A stretch of 64,000 nt of DNA from Candidatus Pseudobacter hemicellulosilyticus. Its GTDB lineage: Bacteria > Bacteroidota > Bacteroidia > Chitinophagales > Chitinophagaceae. The DNA is taken from contig CP119311.1 in NCBI GenBank assembly GCA_029202545.1, positions 1,736,001-1,800,000 of the forward strand. Direction: 5' to 3'. Positions 18,341 through 27,008 of the stretch are shown piece by piece. A program made the translations under genes and the position numbers. Numbering within the stretch: the first letter of the stretch is position 1; each line of letters opens with the position of its first letter. The notes under the pieces were generated by a model. The model did not search any database. It worked only from the letters and a program-made list of their open reading frames with translations, and was not told the origin of the DNA.

Positions 18341-18634
18341 GTCGATGAATTTTTAACAGGTTTTCAAAATGTTTATAGGCTATTGACACCCAATGGGGCC
18401 AATCCGCACAAAATCAATTCTTTACTCAAATTAAATGTTAATTTGCATATTTGCAAGAAAAGTCTAAACAATTGATAATGAATTTTGAAAGCCCCCTCCC
18501 CCTTAGGCCTTCTTACCTGCTTCATTATCAATAGGTTAATTGAAACTTTAGCCCTCCTAAAATTTTGATGTTGCTGTCCCGGATTGGTCCATACATGAGC
18601 GGATAAACCGTATTATGCCTAAATTGTTGCCCCG

Positions 18635-19702
18635 ATGAAACCTGATTTTACCCGTCTCTTACTCCAATGGAATAAGAAAAAGAATACCCGCGCCATGCCC
18701 TGGAAAGGAGAGAAAGATCCTTACCGCATCTGGCTCAGCGAGATCATCCTGCAGCAGACAAGGGTGGAACAGGGCCTTGCTTATTATGAAAAATTTATCC
18801 GGGAATTCCCCACTATCCATGACCTCGCCGATGCGTCTGATGAAAAGGTCTTCAAATGCTGGGAAGGACTGGGCTATTACTCCCGGTGCAAGAATCTGCT
18901 GGCAACAGCACGTAAAGTATCCGCAGAACTGAATGGCGTATTCCCATCTACCTATGAGGACATCAAACAGCTCAAAGGCATTGGACCCTATACCGCCGCC
19001 GCTATTTCCTCTTTTGCCTTTAATGAACCACAGGCAGTAGTAGATGGCAACGTACAACGCGTACTGGCCCGTTATTTCGGCATTTCCACACCCATTGATA
19101 CCACTGAAGGAAAGAAGTTGTACCAGCAGCTGGCGCAATCCCTGCTGGCTACAGACCAGCCCGCTGTATATAACCAGGCCATCATGGATTTTGGCGCTGT
19201 CATCTGCAAACCCCAGAACCCGCTCTGCCCCGAATGTGTACAGCAACCCGATTGCCAGGCCTTCCGTCATGGCTTTGTAAAAGACCTGCCGGTGAAAGAA
19301 AAAAGCCTGGTGAAAAAAGACCGGTGGTTGTATTATTTTCTTGTTGAGTATGATCAACAGGTCTATATCCGTAAAAGGACCGGAAAAGATATATGGGAAA
19401 ATTTACATGAGTTTATTCTCTATGAAGCGCCGGGACCTGTGGAGCAGTCCTTTGCTGAGCTGCCCTTTCTGAAAAAACTGCTGGGCAAAGGGTTTACCGT
19501 AAAGCATATCAGTAAGGCATACCGGCAGTTGCTGACCCACCAGAACATACATGGCCAGTTCATTACGGTCACTATCTCCAAACCCCTTTCCACTCCCGGT
19601 GAGCATTTCCTGGCGCCACGGAAAAAACTGGCTGATTATGCATTTCCCAGGTTCATCAATACTTTCCTTGAAGAGAGCAGTTCCATGGCACGGTTATTTT
19701 AA
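18635..19702 (+). CDS. mutY: A/G-specific adenine glycosylase MutY
   Basis: This 355-residue enzyme removes adenine mispaired with 8-oxoguanine. It shows the catalytic glutamate E36 in WLSEIILQQTRV, the helix-hairpin-helix LKGIGPYTAAAI with the active aspartate in AVVDGNVQRV, and a [4Fe-4S] loop C-x6-C-x2-C-x5-C (CKPQNPLCPECVQQPDC). A NUDIX-like C-terminal domain that recognises 8-oxoG follows from about residue 225. It begins the rightward series mutY-ssb-gldE-gldD. Confidence 0.95.
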   Translation: MKPDFTRLLLQWNKKKNTRAMPWKGEKDPYRIWLSEIILQQTRVEQGLAYYEKFIREFPTIHDLADASDEKVFKCWEGLGYYSRCKNLLATARKVSAELNGVFPSTYEDIKQLKGIGPYTAAAISSFAFNEPQAVVDGNVQRVLARYFGISTPIDTTEGKKLYQQLAQSLLATDQPAVYNQAIMDFGAVICKPQNPLCPECVQQPDCQAFRHGFVKDLPVKEKSLVKKDRWLYYFLVEYDQQVYIRKRTGKDIWENLHEFILYEAPGPVEQSFAELPFLKKLLGKGFTVKHISKAYRQLLTHQNIHGQFITVTISKPLSTPGEHFLAPRKKLADYAFPRFINTFLEESSSMARLF

Positions 19703-19758
19703 GGGCTACAACCGGTATAAAAAACACACTGAGTGTTAACATGTAGACAGGACAAATA

Positions 19759-19828
19759 AAAAAACGCCTGTCTGCGGAACTGAGCCCCGGGCAACTGTTT
19801 CAAAGACAGAAAGGTACTCCGGGCAGGC
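19759..19828 (-). other. Nested inverted repeats with a U-tract on the minus strand
   Basis: Three arm pairs nest: GCCTG/CAGGC (19766-19770, 19824-19828), CGGA/TCCG (19775-19778, 19818-19821) and CTGT/ACAG (19795-19798, 19806-19809). On the minus strand the outer stem is followed by seven T. The element lies between mutY and ssb, both on the plus strand, so it could end an antisense RNA or be a structured leader of ssb. Confidence 0.4.
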
Positions 19829-19929
19829 ATCATCCGGCCTAAAAATAAAATGAAAAATAACGGATGAAAAAATTTAACTTTAAGAGTAAATAGACCAATA
19901 GGCGATTATTAAACATCAAACTTACCATT

Positions 19930-20394
19930 ATGCGCGGCGTAAACAGGGTAATGCTCATTGGAAATTTAGGTAGGGATCCGGACGTACAGCACCTGGAAGG
20001 TAATATTGCAGTAGCTAAATTCCCCCTTGCCACCACCGAGACATTTAAGGATAGGGCCGGTAAGCTTATTTCACAAACAGAATGGCATACCGTTGTACTA
20101 TGGAGAGGATTGGCCGAACTGGCACAGAAATACCTGCATAAAGGAAGTCTCGTCTATATTGAAGGCCGTCTGCGCACCCGCAGCTGGGAAGACAAGGAAG
20201 GCAATAAAAAATTTGCCACCGAAGTGGTAGGTGATAACCTGATCATGCTGGATAAAAGATCAGATTCATCCAATCATGGCGGCCATCACCACCAACAACA
20301 ACAGAATACAGGCCCTCACGGAGAAAATATAGAAGGTTTTGGCGCCAGCGATGTTCCACCGCTGAGCGAACCCTCGCAGGACCTTCCTTTCTAA
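19930..20394 (+). CDS. ssb: Single-stranded DNA-binding protein
   Basis: This 154-residue protein has the SSB OB-fold (RGVNRVMLIGNLGRDPDVQ, then WHTVVLWRGLAELAQKYLHKGSLVYIEGRL, about 1-110), a His/Gln-rich flexible linker, and the acidic tip ending DLPF that docks repair partners. It binds single-stranded DNA as a tetramer in replication and repair. It follows mutY by 227 bp and precedes gldE. Confidence 0.95.
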   Translation: MRGVNRVMLIGNLGRDPDVQHLEGNIAVAKFPLATTETFKDRAGKLISQTEWHTVVLWRGLAELAQKYLHKGSLVYIEGRLRTRSWEDKEGNKKFATEVVGDNLIMLDKRSDSSNHGGHHHQQQQNTGPHGENIEGFGASDVPPLSEPSQDLPF

Positions 20395-20526
20395 GCCTTT
20401 TACCGGATTCCAAACAAATATTACATTTACATCCCCAAGCCGGATAGGGCAGGTTGTCACCCTGCCGCCTGTGTGGAAAGTTGTAAAGGAGAAAGGCTTA
20501 GGTATTGATCACGCAAACCCTTTAAA

Positions 20527-21867
20527 TTGGACAACATCTCAACGCTGTTCCTTGCGGGTAATATTTTCAGGCCTGTACTGCTGCTGCAGGCCAATGTTCA
20601 GGCCACTACTGTCCTGGGTGCTATCATCCTGATGCTGCTACTGTTGTCCTTTTTTACCTCCGGCGCTAAACTGGCTTTCTTTTCCCTGACCTACAGGGAT
20701 ATCAATATGCTCAAGACCAAGCAGGACCAGGGCTGGAAACGCATTGCCAACCTGCTGCAGGAACCAAGGATATTACAGGCCGCTCTCACCGTGGCCAATT
20801 CCCTGGTGAATATTGCTATTATTATCCTGAGCAATTACCTCATTGACCAGATCCTCATTTTTGAAGGTTCCTCTTTGAGCGAGGGTATGCAGGCCCTCCT
20901 GCGTTTTGTCATCAAAATGGTAGTGATCGCTTCGCTCATCATTCTCTTTGGCGAAGTACTGCCCAAGATCCGGGCAACCCAGAACAGCCTGCGCTCAGCC
21001 TATGAGACCTCTTTCCTGGTGGAGATCCTGTACTATCTTTTCAAAAGAGTGGGTGGCTGGATGGTCCATCTCTCAGATAAGGTGGCAAAAGCATTTGGCG
21101 GCACCAGCCAGCAGCATATGGAGGACGTTATCCGGGCCAGCGTTCATGAAGAAAATGAACAACGCATTCTGACCGGTATCTATAAGTTTGCCAGGATCAC
21201 CGTTAAGCAGGTTATGCGCACCCGCCTGGACGTAAACGGTATTGAACAAAGCATCTCCTTCGGTGAACTGAAAAAAAAGGTGGAAGAACTGCACTATTCC
21301 CGCCTCCCCATCTACAAGAACAGCCTGGACGATATTGTAGGCATCATTAATACCAAGGATCTTCTTCCCCACCTCAATGAGCCGGATGATTTTAACTGGC
21401 GCCAGTTATACCGGACACCCTACTTCGTTCACCAGCAGAAGTACATTGAAGACCTGCTGGAAGAGTTCCAGAGCAAACGGATCCACTTTGCCGTAGTAGT
21501 GGATGAATTCGGCGGCACCAGCGGTATCATTACCCTCGAAGATATCCTGGAAGAGATCATTGGTGAGATCAAAGACGAATTTGACGAGGAGGAATCCGGT
21601 AACCGGAAAATAGATGACATGACCTATCTTTTTGAAGGCAATACCATGATCCACGATGTTTGTAAAGCAATGGGTCTGCCCGCTGATACTTTTAATGATG
21701 TAAAGGGCGACAGTGATTCCCTGGCCGGCCTGGTGCTGGAACTGGCCGGTGATATCCCTAAAGTGAATGACATGGTATCTGTGGGAAATTTTGAATTCCA
21801 TGTCCTGGAGGTGGAACGCAACCGGATCCGGAAAGTGAAAGTAGTAGTGACCCCGCAGGTAGTATAA
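20527..21867 (+). CDS. gldE: Gliding-motility-associated GldE, CNNM/CorC-like protein
   Basis: This 446-residue protein has a DUF21 membrane domain (three to four helices within about 25-150), a pair of CBS domains (about 205-330, with VDEFGGTSGIITLEDILEEIIGEI) and a C-terminal CorC/HlyC domain. The family moves or senses divalent cations; in Flavobacterium GldE supports GldD in gliding and type IX secretion. The start is a TTG at 20527, chosen because the next in-frame codons match the family N-terminus and no earlier ATG exists. gldD follows 29 nt downstream, which makes the call firm. Confidence 0.9.
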   Translation: MDNISTLFLAGNIFRPVLLLQANVQATTVLGAIILMLLLLSFFTSGAKLAFFSLTYRDINMLKTKQDQGWKRIANLLQEPRILQAALTVANSLVNIAIIILSNYLIDQILIFEGSSLSEGMQALLRFVIKMVVIASLIILFGEVLPKIRATQNSLRSAYETSFLVEILYYLFKRVGGWMVHLSDKVAKAFGGTSQQHMEDVIRASVHEENEQRILTGIYKFARITVKQVMRTRLDVNGIEQSISFGELKKKVEELHYSRLPIYKNSLDDIVGIINTKDLLPHLNEPDDFNWRQLYRTPYFVHQQKYIEDLLEEFQSKRIHFAVVVDEFGGTSGIITLEDILEEIIGEIKDEFDEEESGNRKIDDMTYLFEGNTMIHDVCKAMGLPADTFNDVKGDSDSLAGLVLELAGDIPKVNDMVSVGNFEFHVLEVERNRIRKVKVVVTPQVV

Positions 21868-21896
21868 TTGCTTAATTAACCGGTTTTACAATTTGT

Positions 21897-22568
21897 ATGA
21901 AAACATTCCCGCGTATGCTGCTGGCTGCTGCCGGTCTCATCATATTCCTGGCGTCCTGCAACAGTGATTTTACACCTAAAAGAAGGGGTTATTTCCGGAT
22001 CGATTTTCCGCAACATGAATACAGGACCTTTGATCAGCCCGGTTATCCCTATACTTTCGAATACCCGGTCTATGCCGAAGTGATCAGGGATTCCACCTTT
22101 TTTGAATCCACTCCCGAAAATCCCTACTGGATCAATATCGATTTTCCCCGCTTCAATGGCCGGATCTATATCAGCTATAAATCAGTCCAGGGTAATGAAT
22201 TCAGTAAGCTGGTCAATGATGCTTTCAATATGACCTACAAGCATTCCACCAAAGCCACTGAGATCACGGACTCGCTCATGCAGACGCCGGCAGGGCTGAA
22301 CGGTATCTTCTTTGAAGTGGGCGGCAATGCTGCCACCGCCAGGCAGTTCTTCCTGTCGGATTCCGTGCGTCATTTCCTGCGGGGCGCCCTGTATTTTGAC
22401 GCTACTCCCAATGAGGATTCATTGGGCATTGTGAATGATTTTCTACAGGAAGACATGAAACACCTAATCAATACACTCAGGTGGCGATCTTCCGCTGCTG
22501 CTGGAACGCCCACCGCTAATCTGCCTGTCTCCGGTGCGGATACGCCGGCCCGGCTGCCCGGCAAGTAG
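21897..22568 (+). CDS. gldD: Gliding motility lipoprotein GldD
   Basis: This 223-residue lipoprotein has a signal with lipobox cysteine C21 (IIFLASC) and the GldD pattern PKRRGYFRIDFPQHEYRTFD followed by YPYTFEYPVYAEV and YWINIDFPRFNGRIYISYK. GldD is required for gliding and for type IX secretion in Flavobacterium; many non-gliding Bacteroidota keep it too. The last 30 residues are a Ser/Ala/Pro-rich tail. It forms a pair with gldE. Confidence 0.93.
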   Translation: MKTFPRMLLAAAGLIIFLASCNSDFTPKRRGYFRIDFPQHEYRTFDQPGYPYTFEYPVYAEVIRDSTFFESTPENPYWINIDFPRFNGRIYISYKSVQGNEFSKLVNDAFNMTYKHSTKATEITDSLMQTPAGLNGIFFEVGGNAATARQFFLSDSVRHFLRGALYFDATPNEDSLGIVNDFLQEDMKHLINTLRWRSSAAAGTPTANLPVSGADTPARLPGK

Positions 22569-22597
22569 CCTGTTCAGTGGAAATACCCGCCATTCCG

Positions 22598-22605
22598 TAC
22601 CTTTG
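22598..22605 (+). promoter_or_regulatory. -7 box TACCTTTG upstream of the DUF3109 gene
   Basis: This is an exact TAnnTTTG match 20 nt before the TTG start at 22626, followed by an A-rich leader. No clear TTTG is seen at -33. Confidence 0.5.
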
Positions 22606-22625
22606 CCAAACTAAAAACGAACATT

Positions 22626-23222
22626 TTGATAGCTGTAGATAATGTACTGATCAGTGACGCCATTGTGCAGGAGGAGTTTGTCTGTGACCTGAGCAAATGC
22701 AAAGGCGGCTGTTGTGAAGAAGGAGATGCAGGCGCACCGCTGGAAGCGGCGGAGCTGGATCTGATGGTGCAGTTGTACGACGAAGTAAAGCCTTACCTCA
22801 CTGCAGAATCCATTGCTGAGATTGACCGCAAAGGAAAATATGTCTATCACCGGGAATTTGGCTGGGTGACCCCCACCCTCGGTAACGATAACGAGATCTG
22901 TGTCTATGGTATCCGCGATGAAAAGGGGATCATCAAATGCGCCTTTGAACAGGCTTACAATGATGGGAAAACAAGCTGGAAGAAACCCATCAGCTGTCAC
23001 TTCTTCCCCATTATTCAAAGATCAGGCAGGAACGGCGATTTTGACCGGATGAACTACGAGCCCCGGGAGGTATTATGCAAGCCGGCCTGCAATTTCGGTA
23101 AGAAACTGAAGGTCCCTGTATACCAGTTCCTGAAAGAGCCGATCATCCGTAAATATGGCGAAGCTTTTTTTGACGCGCTCGATAAAGCCGCCAAAGTATA
23201 TTTCCCGGAAGGGAAAAAATAA
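22626..23222 (+). CDS. DUF3109 family protein
   Basis: This 198-residue cytoplasmic protein belongs to DUF3109, common in Bacteroidota and of unknown function. It is cysteine-rich: CDLSKCKGGCC near the start, then single cysteines in CVYG, KCAF, SCHFFP, LCKPAC. The pattern suggests a metal or iron-sulfur site like that of the zinc/iron-chelating CxxCxxCC families; this is inference. The start is TTG at 22626. It is separated by only 8 nt from lutB, so the two are likely co-transcribed. Confidence 0.88.
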   Translation: MIAVDNVLISDAIVQEEFVCDLSKCKGGCCEEGDAGAPLEAAELDLMVQLYDEVKPYLTAESIAEIDRKGKYVYHREFGWVTPTLGNDNEICVYGIRDEKGIIKCAFEQAYNDGKTSWKKPISCHFFPIIQRSGRNGDFDRMNYEPREVLCKPACNFGKKLKVPVYQFLKEPIIRKYGEAFFDALDKAAKVYFPEGKK

Positions 23223-23230
23223 ATACTGTT

Positions 23231-24607
23231 ATGAGTAGTGATATCGTTTCATCGTTCATGGCCAAAAGCACCATCAAGGCTGCTGACCTGGAACATCGCC
23301 GCAAAGTAAGTTTCAACATTGGAAAGTACAATGCTGCGGTTCCCCTGGGCAAGCAGCAGTTCAGTGATGTGCATTTAGCCCGTGAAAGGGCCAAGAACGT
23401 GAAATGGCGCGCTATAGAGATGCTGGACCAGTACTTGGAAGAATTTGAGGCCAACCTGGTCAGAAGGGGCGGCAAAGTGATCTGGGCCGAAAATGCCCAG
23501 CAGGCCCTGGATGCTGTAGGTAAGATCTGCCAGGAAAAGAATTGCAAAACGGTGGTGAAAAGTAAGAGCATGGTGACCGAAGAGATCCATCTCAACAATT
23601 ACCTGGAAAAGCAGGGCATTGAAAGCGTGGAAACGGACCTCGGTGAATATATCCAGCAGCTGGATGGGGAACCGCCCTACCATATTGTAACGCCGGCCAT
23701 GCACAAGAGCAAGGAAGATGTGGCCAAGCTTTTCTATGAAAAGCTGGGCACCGCCCCCAACCTCAGCCCCAGCCAGCTGACCATGGTAGCCAGGGAAAAA
23801 CTGCGGAAAAAATACCCTGCCGCTGAAGTGGGCATTACCGGCGCTAATTTCATCATTGCCGATATCGGTGGCGTGGCAGTAACGGAGAATGAAGGCAACG
23901 GCCGCCTTAGCTGCGCCTTCCCCAAAACACATATCGTGATCGTAGGCATCGAGAAGGTGGTGCCCGGTATGACAGATCTGGGCCTGTTCTGGCCCCTGCT
24001 GGCCACTTATGGCACGGGCCAGCGGATTACGGTATACAATAGCATTATGACCGGTCCCCGGCAGCCAGGAGAGGTGGATGGACCTGAGGAAATGATCGTG
24101 ATCCTACTGGATAATGGCCGCACCAATATCCTGGCCAATGAAAAGGCCCGGGAAAGCCTGTACTGCATCCGTTGCGGCTCCTGCCTCAACGCCTGCCCCA
24201 TTTATAAGAATATTGGCGGCCATGCCTATGGCACTACCTACAGCGGCCCTATCGGGTCGGTGATCACGCCGCACCTGCGGGATATGGGCGACTGGAAGCA
24301 TCTCAGCTACGCTTCCTCCCTCTGCGGCAACTGTACGGAAGTTTGTGCCGTTAAGATCAACCTGCACGAGATCCTGCTGGACAACCGCTATGAGGCTGTA
24401 GAGACCGGTAAAGCCACCTGGGGCGAAAAGATTGCCTGGAAGGTCTGGAAGCAGGCCTGCCTCAACCGGAAAATGATGAACATGGGCAACCAAAAGATCA
24501 AGAACTGGGCAATCGGTAAAATGAAGGCCTGGTCCGCCCACCGTGCAGGCATGACCTTCCCGCCCAAGACCTTCAACGAGCTATGGCGGGAAAAACATCC
24601 TGATTAA
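23231..24607 (+). CDS. lutB: Lactate utilisation iron-sulfur protein LutB
   Basis: This 458-residue protein belongs to the LutB/LldF family. It has an N-terminal LUD domain (about 60-300) and two [4Fe-4S] motifs, CIRCGSCLNACPIY near 310 and CGNCTEVCAVKI near 365. With LutA and LutC it forms an L-lactate oxidase complex. Here lutA is not in the window, and a LutC-like LUD gene lies about 22 kb away beside ftsH, so the set is scattered. Confidence 0.92.
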   Translation: MSSDIVSSFMAKSTIKAADLEHRRKVSFNIGKYNAAVPLGKQQFSDVHLARERAKNVKWRAIEMLDQYLEEFEANLVRRGGKVIWAENAQQALDAVGKICQEKNCKTVVKSKSMVTEEIHLNNYLEKQGIESVETDLGEYIQQLDGEPPYHIVTPAMHKSKEDVAKLFYEKLGTAPNLSPSQLTMVAREKLRKKYPAAEVGITGANFIIADIGGVAVTENEGNGRLSCAFPKTHIVIVGIEKVVPGMTDLGLFWPLLATYGTGQRITVYNSIMTGPRQPGEVDGPEEMIVILLDNGRTNILANEKARESLYCIRCGSCLNACPIYKNIGGHAYGTTYSGPIGSVITPHLRDMGDWKHLSYASSLCGNCTEVCAVKINLHEILLDNRYEAVETGKATWGEKIAWKVWKQACLNRKMMNMGNQKIKNWAIGKMKAWSAHRAGMTFPPKTFNELWREKHPD

Positions 24608-24734
24608 TACGGCCTTAGCTGCCCAGCCAGTCCTGGTAACGGCGGGCACACGCTATTCGTCCATGCCTGCCTGTAAGGGGATCAGTTAAATTTTTCCCGC
24701 TTTCAGTAGGATTTTCGCCGTACTTTTTTATTTT

Positions 24735-26066
24735 GTGATACTGATGCTGCTGCTTTATACTCATACAGCTACACCCCGCCTGCAATACATTGTTGACTTT
24801 TTCAGCAGGGAATTGTTTGATGAGCCCATGCAGATAACCACCAGCAGGGCTGCGTATAACGCTGCCACACAGCCGAAAATAAATTATAGCAGCCAGCGTT
24901 TCTCCGAAGGCGGATTTTTTATTCATCATGCGGACCTGCTTTTTGAAACGGATATCCGGCCCCAGTCTATCCGCTGCTTTGAACAGGATAATAATAAAGC
25001 CTTCTTCCCGACAGACGGTGATTTCCCCTTTGATATTTTTGCCGCCAGCTTTTACCTGATCAGCCGGTACGAGGAATACCTGCCGCATGAAAAAGACATG
25101 TACGGCCGCTATGCCCATACCAATTCTCTTGCCTGGCGGGAAGGATTTCTGCACCTGCCGCTGGTGAGCATCTGGGTAGAAAATTTCCGGAAGGCCCTTC
25201 TGCATAAATTCCCGGCCCTGCAGTTCAGGCGGAAGAATTTCAAGTGCATGCTTTCCTATGACATTGATATGGCCTATGCTTTCAGGTATAAAGGGTTTAA
25301 GCGTACGGTCGGTGGTTTCGCCCGCTCCATGCTCCGGGGCAACTGGCGGGAATGCAAGGATCGCTGGCAGGTACTGCGGGGCAGGCAGCAGGACCCTTTT
25401 GATTGTTTTGAATGGCTGGATGCCCTGCACCTGTATTGCCGCCTGAAACCCTATTATTTTTTCCTGGTAGCTGCCCGTCCGGGTATCTACGATAAGAATA
25501 TCTCCCAGCAGGTAAAACCCTTTCAGAAGCTCATTGAATACTATGCTTCCAGTTATAAGGTGGGTCTGCATCCTTCCTGGCAGAGTGGCGATAAGCCTGA
25601 ATTACTGCAGGAGGAACTGGAATGGATAGAGCGTGTGGCCGACAAAGCCATCATCCATAGCCGGCAGCATTATATCCGGTTCACCCTGCCGGAAACTTTC
25701 CAGCGCCTGGTGGATACCGGGATCCAGAAGGATTTCTCCATGGGTTATGGTTCCATTAATGGTTTCAGGGCTTCCGTCTGTTCTTCCTTTTACTGGTACG
25801 ATCTCCAGCAGGAAACAAGCACCCCGCTGATCCTGTATCCCTTTAGTTTTATGGATGCCAATGCCTATTATGAGCAGCACAATACGCCGGAGCAGGCCTA
25901 TGGGGAACTGAAGCAGCAGTACGAGCAGGTGAAAAAGCTGAACGGAATGCATATCAGTATCTGGCATAATTCTATCCTGGGCACCGATCCCACCTTTGCC
26001 GGCTGGCGCCAGCTATTTGAGCTGTTCATGCGGGAAACCGTATACTGGGATGCTTACTACGATTGA
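24735..26066 (+). CDS. Polysaccharide deacetylase-like protein (DUF7033 type)
   Basis: This 443-residue protein resembles the Bacteroidota polysaccharide deacetylase-like family with an N-terminal DUF7033 part (about 1-150) and a NodB-like barrel. Possible metal residues are the aspartates of LSYDIDMAYAF, the histidine of VGLHPSWQSGD and a late IWHNS motif. Substrate is unknown; neighbours give no capsule locus. The start is GTG at 24735 or ATG at 24744. It converges on the EamA gene with 9 nt between stops. Confidence 0.82.
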   Translation: MILMLLLYTHTATPRLQYIVDFFSRELFDEPMQITTSRAAYNAATQPKINYSSQRFSEGGFFIHHADLLFETDIRPQSIRCFEQDNNKAFFPTDGDFPFDIFAASFYLISRYEEYLPHEKDMYGRYAHTNSLAWREGFLHLPLVSIWVENFRKALLHKFPALQFRRKNFKCMLSYDIDMAYAFRYKGFKRTVGGFARSMLRGNWRECKDRWQVLRGRQQDPFDCFEWLDALHLYCRLKPYYFFLVAARPGIYDKNISQQVKPFQKLIEYYASSYKVGLHPSWQSGDKPELLQEELEWIERVADKAIIHSRQHYIRFTLPETFQRLVDTGIQKDFSMGYGSINGFRASVCSSFYWYDLQQETSTPLILYPFSFMDANAYYEQHNTPEQAYGELKQQYEQVKKLNGMHISIWHNSILGTDPTFAGWRQLFELFMRETVYWDAYYD

Positions 26067-26075
26067 TCTCTCCAA

Positions 26076-27008
26076 TTATTTTCTTCTGAAAGCCATATTG
26101 ATGAGGTTCACCCCTGCCAATGTCACCAGGCCGCCGATGGCGATAAAGATGGTCAGTTTCTCCTCAAAAAATAAAGCGCCGAGCAATACAGCCACCATGG
26201 GGTTGATATAGGCGTAAATGGACATCTGCTCTGTAGGCAGTCTTTGCAGGGCGTAGAGGTAAGCTGCAAAAGTAACTACGGAGCCAATGCAGGTGAGATA
26301 GGCAATGGCGCTCCAGGTCTGCCAGGGAATATCCTGGTAGGGAATAGCTATTCCTGAAGCGTTGGCAATAATGCTGGTGAGGCTGCCGGAGAGCAGCATC
26401 TGCAGGCCAATACTGAAATAGGGATTGAAGCTGGCGGCTTGTTTTTTGGTATAGATCACGCCGAAAGCCCAGGTCCAGGCGCCCAGGAGGGATAGCAGGA
26501 TGCCGAGGCGGAAATCAGGTTGCAGCAAATCGGCCAGGTGATCATAGAAGATAATACAGACGCCGGCAAAACCCAGCAGCAGGCCAATGATAGCCAGGGG
26601 CGGCTCTTTGGTCTTTGCAGAGAACAGGTTAATAACAACGATCCAGAGCGGGAAGGTGGCGCTGATGATAGCGCCCAGGCCAGCTGAAATATATTGAATG
26701 CCCCAGGTGGTGAGGCCATTGGTGAGGGTAAAATTGAGCAGGGCCAGGATAATGACCGGCCACCACTCCTTTCCCCTGGGCCAGCGGGCTCCTTTCAGTA
26801 CAAAGTAAAAGATATACAACAGGCCGCTGATGAACTGGCGGAGACCAGCCACCTGGAGTGCCGGCGTATGAAGAACGCCTTGCTTGGTAGCAATCCAGGT
26901 GGTGCCCCAGAAAATACAGACCAGTCCCAGCGCGAACAGCGCTTTGAAGCGCGTACCACGGTTGAGAAAGAAGGATGAAGGTTTTTTATCGGTCAATAAA
27001 CTGGACAT
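26076..27008 (-). CDS. EamA/DMT family transporter
   Basis: This 310-residue membrane protein has ten predicted helices as two EamA repeats (about 25-160 and 170-300), with the family phrases FWGTTWIATKQGV, GAIISATFPLWIVVINLF and YAYINPMVAVLLGALFFEEKLT. The family exports amino acids or other metabolites; the substrate is not readable. Its ATG overlaps the purH stop (TAATG), so it is translated from the purH transcript. Confidence 0.9.
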   Translation of the reverse strand: MSSLLTDKKPSSFFLNRGTRFKALFALGLVCIFWGTTWIATKQGVLHTPALQVAGLRQFISGLLYIFYFVLKGARWPRGKEWWPVIILALLNFTLTNGLTTWGIQYISAGLGAIISATFPLWIVVINLFSAKTKEPPLAIIGLLLGFAGVCIIFYDHLADLLQPDFRLGILLSLLGAWTWAFGVIYTKKQAASFNPYFSIGLQMLLSGSLTSIIANASGIAIPYQDIPWQTWSAIAYLTCIGSVVTFAAYLYALQRLPTEQMSIYAYINPMVAVLLGALFFEEKLTIFIAIGGLVTLAGVNLINMAFRRK

